A stretch of DNA of 47,005 bases from PUPG01 sp031323845. Its GTDB lineage: Bacteria > Bacteroidota > Bacteroidia > Bacteroidales > UBA7960. A program made the position numbers and the translations under genes. Below, one piece after another: positions 25,027 through 33,689 of the stretch. The stretch lies in assembly GCA_031323845.1 (NCBI GenBank), contig JAVIYP010000017.1:1-47005 (forward strand), given 5' to 3'. Positions within the stretch are counted from its first letter, which is position 1, and each line of letters begins with the position of its first letter. Under the pieces are notes generated by a model. It was not told where the DNA came from, made no database searches, and saw only the letters and a program-made list of their open reading frames with translations.

Positions 25027-28000
25027 AGGCGCTTTTTATTGGTTAACTGCTCAACGAGATATAAGTCCAGGCCGGTCCTCACAGCAAACACTCCTTCAAA
25101 CCGCTCGACCAGGATGCCGGCCCTCATCAGTTCACGAATGTCGGCCAAAACCTTTTCAGGAGGACGTTCCAGTTTTTCTGCAAGTTTGGCTGCGGTAAAC
25201 CGGCGATTATGTATAAACTGCTGAATATAAAACCATTGCTCCGGACTCAGCGCATCAAAGACTTTTTTGTCGGGAAGCCCGAGTGGTTTCATAATGATGG
25301 TTTTGCCGGAAACCTTTTCAATGGAGGACAGCCATAGGTTGGTCGCCGTTCCCGGGTTTCCGAACGAAAGGTCGAAGAGTTTGTTGAACAGCCTGGCAAA
25401 GTCAAGGGCGGTCATCCGGTCTTCTTCTTTTCTGTTGTATTTGAACTTCATGCCTCCTGCCTGGTGGCGCAGCATGATCATCTCCTTGAGCTCCCTGGCG
25501 TCAAAGGCTTCGCACGTCACGGCAGCCAGCGCGTAACTTTTCAGCCGGCTTTGCTGTTCAATCAGCTTCAGGGCGTGCATGTTTACGTTTATGATGAAGA
25601 GGCATTTGTGCCCAAAACGATCGATGAGCCTCATGATCAATTCCACCACGTCGTTTCCGCCTTCCCTGCGCTCCCACCATAATCCAAGGTCGTGGATGAT
25701 GATCGCCTTTCCCGCGGGCATGGCCGTAAATACGTCGTCGAGCTTTTTATCGTAGGCGTTAAGGGCGTCGAGCAGCTTGCGTGTAAAAAGGTCTGCATCG
25801 GCCGTACAGGCTTGCGGCGCCTGAACCGAATGAATGTGTTCTTTGCTGAAGTAATGTTCTGCAATCCTTTTCGAGAGGCTTGACTTGCCTGAGCTGCGGG
25901 CGCCTGTAATCACCAGTGCTCCTGGAATGCCGGCCTTGAAGCGCTCCACGGCCACAACACATTCGGCCATTTCTTTTTTCATGCCCACCCAAAAATCGTC
26001 GCCGGTGCCCGACTGGCCGGAAAACAGCGAGGTGTAGTAAAACGGCAACTCCTTCATAACTTCAGGATCAGGCGTTATGGCCTCAATGAATCCAAGAATG
26101 TCCCTGTTCGACTGGTGGTGTATAACATCGGCTTTTTCAAAATGGCTGAACCAGAGCTGTCCCTCGCTTTTTGAATACAACAGCTCAACCATGCGGTGGC
26201 GCATCGCCTCTTTGGCCCTCCTCAACTGCCTCCTTATGTTTCCTGACAGTTCGGCCTGCTCAGCCTCACGCGTTTTTTTCCGGATCACCATGCTGGTTTT
26301 GCCAATAGTAGCCGATGTCAGGGGCTCAAAACTGCTTTTCAGTCCTGCCTCAAAAGCAGCTTCCAGGTCTCCGGCAAGCTTCATAATGCTGCGCTGCTCG
26401 GCATCCAGCTTCTCCAGGAACGACCTGATCAAAGCCATCGACTGCTGATGCCTGTACACCTGCTCGCGGGCAACGTCCTCCTTGCCCCGGTTGTCGAGAC
26501 TGAAGTTCAGCAAGCGCACCATGTCTCTTATGGAGGATACGTGCTGCTGCATGCGTTCTTCCGTATCGTGACAACGTTTGTTGCTGTGATCAATGAACTC
26601 TGTGCTGATGTAATACTCCACAGTTTTTCTGAAGCTGACCGCCAGCTGGTCTGCTTCGGTGAATGCCTCCTCCCGGAGCTTCTCGCCGAGCGGCTCAGCG
26701 GTGATCTCAATTTTTTCCGGAATGTCGTTCAGCAACTCTCCAAGCTCTGTATAAAGCCCTTTGTAAATGGCCGGAACAGCCGTAGCCTTAAGGCGTGAGT
26801 GGTCGAGCCTTGACGCCGAAGCAAGTGCTGCAGGCTCCTCACTGAGCAATCGGGAAGCAAAAGCGCGGTATTCCTCAAGATCCCGGATCAGGCCGTTCGT
26901 CAGGGAAGACTTAAAGTCGTAATGGTATTTCCTGATCTTTGAATGGATGCGGCTCTTCAGCGATAAGATGTAAAAATCAAGTATCGTTTTGTTGAGAAAC
27001 AAAGCAAGGTTCTTTTGCAGCACCCCAGGGAAACTGCCAATGTCTTCAACCAGCAAAGGGTCTTTTTTGAAATACGGATGAAAGTCACGGCTTTTAATAT
27101 TGGCGCCGGTGCTTTCGAGGTGGTGGCTGAATTCCTGAAGGTCAGCCAGCAAGGATTCGAATATTTTCTGACCTGAGCCGTAATAAAAGGCCTGGCTCCG
27201 GCTTTCCAGAACTTCCGCCTTAGCGGCAAGCCGGTTGCGCTCCATCTTGATCATGTCCAGACTTCTGGCTTTGTTGGCAGGCTCAAGCCGTATTTTTTCA
27301 ATGAGTTCATGGATGGCATGAAATAGCTTGCCCACCTCCACCACTTCCATAAAGGAGTGCAGCGCCAGGTTTTTCATCAACTCATGCAAGGCCATCAAGC
27401 GCTTATGGTACAGGAAGTACCGCGCAGACGGGGTGACCTTTATTTTATGGCTCACCGGTCTGCGCAGCAGGCTTGCCGCCATCCATTTTCTCAGCTTATA
27501 AGCCCTGGTCCTGAGCCTGTCGTGTTTTTTAATGCTGAACTCATGAGCGGACATTTTAATCCGAATGTGTTCAGGCATTACATTCATCATGGCTCTCAAC
27601 TCGTCGAGGTACTTCATGTTAGCCTCTTCAAGTATCTGTTTGAGGGAAGCGATGCGTTGTTCGCGCAACACCTGAATATGCCGTTGCGAGTGAAAAGAAA
27701 AGTCGTTCAGCACCACAAGGAAGGCTTTGGGCAGTTCAGCAGCCTTTTCCTCGTCGGTAACACGTTCCAGGTTGTCAAGCGTTTTCAATGTAAAGTTTTG
27801 AAGTTCCGGAAAAAACCGGTAGTCAAGCCGCAACATTTGCTCCAGGCCTTTCTGATAGTAGCTTTCCGCAAATCGTGCGGCTGTTTCCGCAATGTTCTTC
27901 ACTTCGCTGGCGATGATCTCCCGGGCAGCGGGTTTGAGTCCGGCGGCTACATCAAACGTCGGCCTTTCATCCTTTTCCGGCAGCTGAGGGATGCTGTCCC

Positions 28001-30173
28001 TGCGCTCATCCACAATATTCACGGCGTCAAAAAATGTGGATGCGGCGATCAGCAGGGAGGTGGGCACGCTGGCTGCAAGCTGGTGCGCTTTTTTGAGTGC
28101 CGCTTCAGGCTCCCTGGGGCCAAATTCGGGCAGCTCCAGTATGCACAGGTCTGTTTCGCGCGATTCGGCGTTGATGATTTTTTCTTCGGAAAGTTGCTCA
28201 ACGGCGTTGTTGATCACTTTAACTGTGGCGTTGAGCCTGTGGTTGTCGAGCATCTGGTGGATCAGGCCATACAATCTGTCTGCACTATAAGTGTCTGACT
28301 GAATGACCAGTATCCTGACCTGTGCGTTTCTCCATAAATTGCCGGAAGTAATGAACTTCAGCAGGGCAAGAACGAGCGACAACCCCCTGCCGGATCCGCG
28401 CCACCAGAAGTCAATCGTGCTGTAATTGCCAAAGCCTTTTTCCTGGTCAAAATTCAGCAAGGCACAATTATAATCCTGACGGCGCAGGCTTGCCAGCAGC
28501 CTGGCGAATTTTTCGGGCTCGCGTGTATTCTTTCCCAGTCCCATGAGTATGGTGTTAGGCTCGAATCCGGCGAAACCATAAACCCTTGAAATGACATCAA
28601 TGCCCTCATAGATATCCCGGCACGTATGTTGCCTGGTGAAGACACCCGGCCGCTTGTCTTTTGGTCCGGCCGCCGGTGCTTGTTTTAATCCGAAAAGGAT
28701 CTCTCCGGAAGGATGTTCCGTAAGTTCAAAGTTGGTGAACACCCCCAGCTTTCCCACCAGGGTTTTGCCCATCTCAACAAGGTGTGGCCTGTTCTGTTCG
28801 CCGCCGCTGAACAGCATCACGTTGGGCCTCCAGTTGCGGAGGGTCCGTTTGTCGCGGTTAAGCCGGCCCAGACCTGTTTTCACCAGCGATGACCAGAAGC
28901 CCGACCAGGTGTCGCCGCTCTGCAGGCTGAGTTCTCTTCTTTTAAGATATAAAAACAAGACAAACAGCAGCACCGAGGCAATGATCAGTGCGAACACATC
29001 AAGCTGTATCATCACCACAATGCTTACAACGGCCCCGATAATGCCCACGATGCGCGGTATCCTGAACGCCGGGCGGAAGTCGCTGCCTGCCCAGCTTTCT
29101 ATCACATAAGTAATGTTTATAAAACCATAGGTTATGATAAAAAATATGGCAACCAGGCGCGCAATCACATTCAGCTCACCTATTAAAATTCCGGCCTGCG
29201 CTATCAGGAAGGTGATCAGCAGGGCATTGCGCGGTTCACCGGAAGCTCCGTAGCCCCTGGAAAAAAAACCGGGGAGTATGCGATCAAAAGAAACCGCCTT
29301 CAGAATGCGGGGAGCGCCCAGCAGGCTGCCAAGGGCCGAGGACAGGGTGGCGCTGAATATTCCCGCTACAACAAGTTGCGGCACCAGCGACATGTTGAAA
29401 AGCACCGACGGATCGTTGACCAAAGCGTCCCTGTCAACGGTTAAGGAAAGGAAAACCGCCAGCAGAATATACACAACCAGTCCTGTGCCTATGGCCGCCA
29501 TCGTGCCCAGGGGAATGGCTCTGTTCGGGTTTTTCAGGTCGCCCGACATGGAAACCCCGGTGTTAAAACCGGTAACCGCAGGAAAGAATATGGCAAAAAG
29601 GACGATCCAGGGAAGGCTGTCAGAGATGGGCTGCCAGGCCGGTCCGGCAGGCACGAGCTGGTGGCTGCCGGCAAACACCGAAACCAGCGACAGCGCCATG
29701 ATGGTCATGATAAGGTACTGCACCCTGATGGCCAGTGAGGTGCTGATAAACGTGATGAGGATCAGCAAAAACAAGATGATGGATCCGCCGATCCTGATGT
29801 TTGTCAAGGTGGCTTCAAACCCAAAATAAGAAAGAAAGGTTTCAGAAAAACCTATAAGGTATAGGCTTATGCTAAAGGAAAAGCCCACAAAAAGGGCGAT
29901 GCCGAGGGTGCCGCCGATGGGCAGGCCCAGGCTCCGCGAGATGATGTAATAGGCCCCTCCGGTTTCAACACGTTTGTCGGTTGCCAGCGAGGAAATGCTC
30001 AGGCCTGTGGTAACGGATATGACGTGTGCAAGCAGGATGATGCCCAGGGTTGTCCATAAGCCTGCCATGCCCACGATCCAGGGCAGGCGCAAAAACATGA
30101 TCACACCAAGGATCGTCAGCAGCGAAGGAGTAAACACCCCTCCGAAAGCACCAAATTTTTTAGCGCGGGCCAT
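25023..30173 (-). CDS. SLC12/NKCC-like cation-chloride cotransporter fused to a helical region and P-loop ATPase
   Basis: The 1716-residue protein starts MARAKKFGAFGGVFTPSLL. Residues about 8-410 form an APC-fold transporter with SLC12 hallmarks: LGVIMFLRLPWIVGMAGLWT, TTGLSISSLATD and GGAYYIISRSLGLPIGG. Residues about 440-720 match the SLC12 cytosolic domain, including NWRPNVMLFSGG, YSTIDFWWRGSGRGLSLVLA and AQVRILVI. About 720-1400 is helical and coiled-coil-rich, unlike anything I can name. A Walker A GARSSGKSS (Gly1424-Ser1432, Lys1430) and Walker B-like AIIIHDLGLWW (Asp1495) define an ATPase; the last 90 residues look like a winged helix. The frame extends upstream to 30392, but the SLC12 start and an exact -7 box favour 30173. 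Ion specificity is unknown. Sure of the domains, less so of function. Confidence 0.9.
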   Translation of the reverse strand: MARAKKFGAFGGVFTPSLLTILGVIMFLRLPWIVGMAGLWTTLGIILLAHVISVTTGLSISSLATDKRVETGGAYYIISRSLGLPIGGTLGIALFVGFSFSISLYLIGFSETFLSYFGFEATLTNIRIGGSIILFLLILITFISTSLAIRVQYLIMTIMALSLVSVFAGSHQLVPAGPAWQPISDSLPWIVLFAIFFPAVTGFNTGVSMSGDLKNPNRAIPLGTMAAIGTGLVVYILLAVFLSLTVDRDALVNDPSVLFNMSLVPQLVVAGIFSATLSSALGSLLGAPRILKAVSFDRILPGFFSRGYGASGEPRNALLITFLIAQAGILIGELNVIARLVAIFFIITYGFINITYVIESWAGSDFRPAFRIPRIVGIIGAVVSIVVMIQLDVFALIIASVLLFVLFLYLKRRELSLQSGDTWSGFWSSLVKTGLGRLNRDKRTLRNWRPNVMLFSGGEQNRPHLVEMGKTLVGKLGVFTNFELTEHPSGEILFGLKQAPAAGPKDKRPGVFTRQHTCRDIYEGIDVISRVYGFAGFEPNTILMGLGKNTREPEKFARLLASLRRQDYNCALLNFDQEKGFGNYSTIDFWWRGSGRGLSLVLALLKFITSGNLWRNAQVRILVIQSDTYSADRLYGLIHQMLDNHRLNATVKVINNAVEQLSEEKIINAESRETDLCILELPEFGPREPEAALKKAHQLAASVPTSLLIAASTFFDAVNIVDERRDSIPQLPEKDERPTFDVAAGLKPAAREIIASEVKNIAETAARFAESYYQKGLEQMLRLDYRFFPELQNFTLKTLDNLERVTDEEKAAELPKAFLVVLNDFSFHSQRHIQVLREQRIASLKQILEEANMKYLDELRAMMNVMPEHIRIKMSAHEFSIKKHDRLRTRAYKLRKWMAASLLRRPVSHKIKVTPSARYFLYHKRLMALHELMKNLALHSFMEVVEVGKLFHAIHELIEKIRLEPANKARSLDMIKMERNRLAAKAEVLESRSQAFYYGSGQKIFESLLADLQEFSHHLESTGANIKSRDFHPYFKKDPLLVEDIGSFPGVLQKNLALFLNKTILDFYILSLKSRIHSKIRKYHYDFKSSLTNGLIRDLEEYRAFASRLLSEEPAALASASRLDHSRLKATAVPAIYKGLYTELGELLNDIPEKIEITAEPLGEKLREEAFTEADQLAVSFRKTVEYYISTEFIDHSNKRCHDTEERMQQHVSSIRDMVRLLNFSLDNRGKEDVAREQVYRHQQSMALIRSFLEKLDAEQRSIMKLAGDLEAAFEAGLKSSFEPLTSATIGKTSMVIRKKTREAEQAELSGNIRRQLRRAKEAMRHRMVELLYSKSEGQLWFSHFEKADVIHHQSNRDILGFIEAITPDPEVMKELPFYYTSLFSGQSGTGDDFWVGMKKEMAECVVAVERFKAGIPGALVITGARSSGKSSLSKRIAEHYFSKEHIHSVQAPQACTADADLFTRKLLDALNAYDKKLDDVFTAMPAGKAIIIHDLGLWWERREGGNDVVELIMRLIDRFGHKCLFIINVNMHALKLIEQQSRLKSYALAAVTCEAFDARELKEMIMLRHQAGGMKFKYNRKEEDRMTALDFARLFNKLFDLSFGNPGTATNLWLSSIEKVSGKTIIMKPLGLPDKKVFDALSPEQWFYIQQFIHNRRFTAAKLAEKLERPPEKVLADIRELMRAGILVERFEGVFAVRTGLDLYLVEQLTNKKRL

Positions 30174-30197
30174 GCTTCTTAGTTTTTGATAAACAAC

Positions 30198-30205
30198 CAA
30201 AGATA
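30198..30205 (-). promoter_or_regulatory. -7 box of the SLC12-ATPase / MscS-like operon
   Basis: On the minus strand TATCTTTG matches TAnnTTTG exactly, 24 bases before the chosen ATG at 30173. No good TTTG lies at the right distance. A 12-base perfect palindrome sits just upstream in the spacer. The position supports the start at 30173 rather than the upstream frame opening. Confidence 0.45.
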
Positions 30206-30209
30206 TAAC

Positions 30210-30221
30210 ATTTTGCAAAAT
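30210..30221. promoter_or_regulatory. Perfect 12-bp palindrome, possible operator
   Basis: ATTTTGCAAAAT is fully self-complementary and lies four bases upstream of the minus-strand -7 box, where a bound repressor would block RNA polymerase. A/T-rich palindromes arise by chance, so this is only suggestive. Confidence 0.3.
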
Positions 30222-30239
30222 AAGATGACCCGCAACGAT

Positions 30240-30270
30240 CTCACATAAGTTTTTAATTCGCTCGTGTGAG
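30240..30270. other. Inverted repeat beside the plus-strand promoter
   Basis: CTCACA (30240-30245) and TGTGAG (30265-30270) are complementary arms 19 bases apart, ending where the -33 element of the MscS promoter would start. It may be a second operator in this divergent control region. Confidence 0.25.
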
Positions 30271-30301
30271 TTTTCGAATGAAAAAATTTGATGTACTTTT
30301 G
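30271..30301 (+). promoter_or_regulatory. Candidate promoter of the long MscS channel gene
   Basis: TACTTTTG (30294-30301) matches the -7 consensus exactly; TTTT at 30271-30274, one mismatch from TTTG, lies 19 bases upstream. The transcript would start near 30308 and carry a leader of about 135 bases that can fold. Confidence 0.5.
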
Positions 30302-30333
30302 AAGTATCGCTCTCGTCCTGATCAATAAAATCA

Positions 30334-30423
30334 ACGATGGATCGGGCCTGAAGCTCGCAGGAAGAAAAGATGAGTCGAAGGCCTGGAGTCACTCAGGACC
30401 ATCGTAAAGGCGCCCTGGAGGGC
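30334..30423 (+). ncRNA. Foldable 5' leader of the MscS channel gene
   Basis: ACGATGG (30334-30340) pairs with CCATCGT (30399-30405), enclosing two hairpins that each use CCTG/CAGG (30347-30361 and 30382-30397). A further hairpin GCCC-TGGA-GGGC (30412-30423) sits 19 bases before the ATG. The arrangement is a three-way junction plus a start-proximal stem. It matches no riboswitch class I know, and the individual stems are short. It may control translation or may be chance. Confidence 0.35.
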
Positions 30424-30442
30424 AACTTAAAAACACAGACCA

Positions 30443-32113
30443 ATGAAACAACAAGCCTTGATTTTTTTAGCAGCAACCCTGTTTTTTTGTTGCCTGGCAG
30501 GGGCTCCGGCGCAGGCAAACAGGGAGATTTCAACGTCTGACATTCATGTTGTTGAAGCCGTTGAGGTTAACCTGGGCACACCTTATCACGCATTGCGCAC
30601 CCACCTTTACTATCTGCAGCCGGGCAGTTATGAACCCAACAAAGCGGCACAGGCGTTCCTGCATCCCGAACTGGGTATTGAAGCAGCCTCTGAAGCAGCG
30701 ATCAGGCTTAAACAAGTCTTTGACGGCAAAGGGTATTACGTTGACCTTGATGAGGCGCCGCGCGATGTGAACCATATCGACACCATCAGCGACAGCCACA
30801 GGTACACCCCCGTAAAATACCTTCCGGAAATTTTCCTGGTAAAAACCGGAAACATATGGTTATACAGTATTGAAAGCATAAACAGCATTGACAGGCTGCA
30901 CCGCGAGGTTTTTCCTTTCGGCCCTGATGTTTTGGTCAATTTGTTTCCGCAGACCGCTACGCGTACCTTCGTTGGCCTTTATCTCTGGCAGCATCTCGGC
31001 ATGTTGCTGCTGATTCTGATCAGCTTTCTGATACACAAGCTGATGACCTTTTTGCTGAGCCGCGTGCTCTACAAAGGAGCGCACAAGATGGGATACGACA
31101 AGCTGGTCCGGCCGTATTTGCTTCCGGTAGCCAAACCCATGAGTCTCTTTGTCGTTTTTCTTTTTGTGATCGCAGCATTTCCCCTGCTGCAACTGCCCGT
31201 TGAAGTCGCCAAATATTTCACGTGGACCTTCAGGGCCATACTCCCGTTTTTTGCCACCCTGGTTTTTTACAAGCTGGTGGATGTGTTCTCGCTTTATCTT
31301 GAGAAGCTGGCAGGAAAGCAGGAGTCGAGCCTTGACAATCACGTGGTGCCTTTGATACGCAAAGTGCTCAGGGTGTTTGTCGTCATCCTGGGTGCGTTGT
31401 TCATCCTGCAAAACCTTGACGTGAACATTACCGCGCTGCTGGCCGGTTTGTCCATCGGCGGACTTGCCATTGCCCTGGCAGCGCAGGACACCCTGAAGAA
31501 CCTGTTCGGATCGCTCATGATATTTATCGACAAGCCTTTTTCCGTAGGGCACTGGATCACCAGCGGCGAAATCGACGGCACCGTTGAGGAGGTGGGGTTT
31601 CGTTCAACGCGCATCCGCACGTTCCGGAACTCCCTGCACTACGTGCCCAACGGCCGTCTGGCCGATGCCTCCATCGACAACCACGGGCTTCGGCAGTACC
31701 GGCGCTTCTTCACCCACATCTCCATCACCTATGACACCCCGCCCGACCTCATTGAAGTATTTGTGCAGGGCCTGCGCTCCATTGTGGAAGCGCATCCAAA
31801 AACGAGGAAGGACTTTTACATCGTAGAGTTCAACGAGATGGGCGATTTCTCCCTGAAGCTCATGTTTTACATCTTTTTCGACGTACCCACCTGGGGTGAA
31901 GAGCTGAAAGCCAGGCATGAGATCCTGATGGAGATCATGCGTCTGGCCGAAAAGCTTGGCGTCCGCTTTGCTTTCCCAACAAGCACCATGCATATGGAAA
32001 CCTTCCCCGGGAAGGAAAGCCTTACCCCGAAATACGATCAGGACATGGCCGGATTCAGAAAGAAAATGGAGGCTTATTTCCGGCAGGAGAAGGGGCCCGA
32101 AAAAGCCGGATAG
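30443..32113 (+). CDS. MscS-family mechanosensitive channel with periplasmic N-terminal domain
   Basis: The 556-residue protein has a signal peptide (residues 1-26), a periplasmic domain of about 150 residues, four to five TM segments (from about residue 178) and the canonical MscS pore and beta domains. The pore helix begins near residue 330 (NITALLAGLSIGGLAIALAA), followed by DTLKNLFGSLMIFIDKPFSV, TVEEVGFRSTRIRTF and VPNGRLADASIDN. The C-terminal vestibule domain is present. MscS channels open on membrane tension to release solutes during hypo-osmotic shock. It is divergent from the SLC12-ATPase gene with a 269-base shared control region. Confidence 0.94.
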   Translation: MKQQALIFLAATLFFCCLAGAPAQANREISTSDIHVVEAVEVNLGTPYHALRTHLYYLQPGSYEPNKAAQAFLHPELGIEAASEAAIRLKQVFDGKGYYVDLDEAPRDVNHIDTISDSHRYTPVKYLPEIFLVKTGNIWLYSIESINSIDRLHREVFPFGPDVLVNLFPQTATRTFVGLYLWQHLGMLLLILISFLIHKLMTFLLSRVLYKGAHKMGYDKLVRPYLLPVAKPMSLFVVFLFVIAAFPLLQLPVEVAKYFTWTFRAILPFFATLVFYKLVDVFSLYLEKLAGKQESSLDNHVVPLIRKVLRVFVVILGALFILQNLDVNITALLAGLSIGGLAIALAAQDTLKNLFGSLMIFIDKPFSVGHWITSGEIDGTVEEVGFRSTRIRTFRNSLHYVPNGRLADASIDNHGLRQYRRFFTHISITYDTPPDLIEVFVQGLRSIVEAHPKTRKDFYIVEFNEMGDFSLKLMFYIFFDVPTWGEELKARHEILMEIMRLAEKLGVRFAFPTSTMHMETFPGKESLTPKYDQDMAGFRKKMEAYFRQEKGPEKAG

Positions 32114-32139
32114 ACGGACACAAGGACCTCAGCCCCGAA

Positions 32140-33672
32140 TCAATACACTTCCGTGGGGATGCCCAGCTGCTCCACCTTGCGTGCTATTTCCCGGAGACGT
32201 TCAAATTCCACCTTTTCGACGTTTTCGGCGGGGGTGGCCCGGGCAATGGGATAGATCATCACGAGCGACGGCTGAAGCATGTTGATATGTTCGAGCCACG
32301 CGCCGACCTCCTCTTCGGTGGTGTTGTCAAACACTTCTCCCTGAAAGCTGCCGCGCACAAAAAGACTTTGTATGATCATCTTTCCCCGGAACAGCTTCAG
32401 GTTTTCCAGCAGTTCCTCCAGGCTTATGCTGATGCGGGGGTTGTTTATTTTCCGGAAGGTTTCTTCTGTTCCGGCGTCCAGCTTCAGGATGTTCAGCTCC
32501 ACCTTCATAAGGGCTTCCTTCACCTCTTTTTTTCCGGCGAGGCTCGCGTTGCTCAGCACGGCGACTTTGGCCGAGGGGAAATACTTGTCGCGCAGGGCAA
32601 TGGTGTCATCCACGATGGCAGGAAAGTCGCTGTGCAGCGTAGGCTCCCCGTTGCCGGCAAAGGTGATGGTGTCGAGCATCGCCTTTTTGAGCTGCATGGA
32701 TTGCAGCCTTTCCTCCAGGGCCCCGGCAATGTCTTCACGCGAAGGATACCTCAGGCAATCCTCGCTTTGGGGCTTCGTCCATCCGCACTCGCAATAAAGG
32801 CAGTTAAAGCTGCAGTGCTTCAGGCTCAGGGGCAAAAGGTTCAGGCCCAGGGAGATCCCCAGTCGTCTGCTTTTTACCGGCCCGAAGATGATCTGCTCAA
32901 AGAGAAAGCCGCCATTCTCACGTCCAAGCACGGGCTCAGCTTCCGGAAGCACCTGCTCCGGCTCGGAAGGCAGGGCCTCCACTGTTTGTGCGCCTGTTTT
33001 TCCGCCGGAGGTCAGGGTTTTGCCGAAGAACTTTTTCTGAAAGATAATCAGGGCGAAAACACCCGTGGTGATGGCCGTGTCGGCCAGGTTAAACACAGGT
33101 CTGAAAAAGATGAACGACTCCCCGCCTCTCCAGGGCAGCCACTCCGGCAAAGTGGTTCTGATGATGGGAAAATAGAGCATGTCCACCACTTTCCCGTGAA
33201 GAAAAGAGCTGTAGCCGCCGCCTTCCGGAAGAAAAACCGCCACCCGGTTGTGATGACTTTCGCTGAAGAGCAGGCCGTAAAAGCTGCTGTCAATAATATT
33301 ACCCAGTGCCCCTGCCATAATTAAAGACACGAAAACGATAAGCCCGGAAGGTGCCGACTTTTTTATCAGCCCGGCAAGGTACCATCCAATGAAAATGACG
33401 GCAAGAATGCGGAACAGGCTGAGAAGAAGCTTTCCAAATTCGCCGGAAAACTCCATGCCAAAAGCCATGCCGTAATTTTCTGTAAAATGAATGATAAACC
33501 AGTCGCCAAAAACAGGTATGCTCTGGCCAAGGGTCATAGTGGTCTTGACCAGCACTTTGGTAAACTGGTCCAAAAACAATACACCGGGGATGATTATCCA
33601 GGGGATATGATGCTTCTTCAAGGCAGCCGAAGTATTTTTTTCAATAACCTGGCATGCAGCACAGGCATGCAT
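32140..33672 (-). CDS. lspA: Signal peptidase II (LspA) fused in frame to a radical SAM domain
   Basis: This single open frame of 510 residues joins two enzymes. Residues about 20-215 are lipoprotein signal peptidase, which removes lipoprotein signal peptides: four TM segments, catalytic aspartates Asp128 (GNIIDSSFYG) and Asp198 (FNLADTAI). A Pro/Glu-rich linker (about 218-255) leads to a COG0731-like radical SAM domain with cluster motif Cys287-x3-Cys291-x2-Cys294 and TITFAGNGEPTLHSDFPAIV. Both halves keep their key residues. Start: ATG at 33672, 17 bases after the DksA-like gene; an in-frame TTG at 33621 giving MKKHHIPW would look more LspA-like. The radical SAM substrate is unknown; the fusion may be functional or a read-through of two formerly separate genes. 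Confidence 0.9.
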   Translation of the reverse strand: MHACAACQVIEKNTSAALKKHHIPWIIIPGVLFLDQFTKVLVKTTMTLGQSIPVFGDWFIIHFTENYGMAFGMEFSGEFGKLLLSLFRILAVIFIGWYLAGLIKKSAPSGLIVFVSLIMAGALGNIIDSSFYGLLFSESHHNRVAVFLPEGGGYSSFLHGKVVDMLYFPIIRTTLPEWLPWRGGESFIFFRPVFNLADTAITTGVFALIIFQKKFFGKTLTSGGKTGAQTVEALPSEPEQVLPEAEPVLGRENGGFLFEQIIFGPVKSRRLGISLGLNLLPLSLKHCSFNCLYCECGWTKPQSEDCLRYPSREDIAGALEERLQSMQLKKAMLDTITFAGNGEPTLHSDFPAIVDDTIALRDKYFPSAKVAVLSNASLAGKKEVKEALMKVELNILKLDAGTEETFRKINNPRISISLEELLENLKLFRGKMIIQSLFVRGSFQGEVFDNTTEEEVGAWLEHINMLQPSLVMIYPIARATPAENVEKVEFERLREIARKVEQLGIPTEVY

Positions 33673-33689
33673 GCTTCACCGACGAACAC

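Noticed and set aside
30174..30392. Upstream start of the SLC12-ATPase protein at 30392
   Set aside because: The extra residues would cross the promoter-like region and are not SLC12-like; an exact -7 box lies just before the ATG at 30173.
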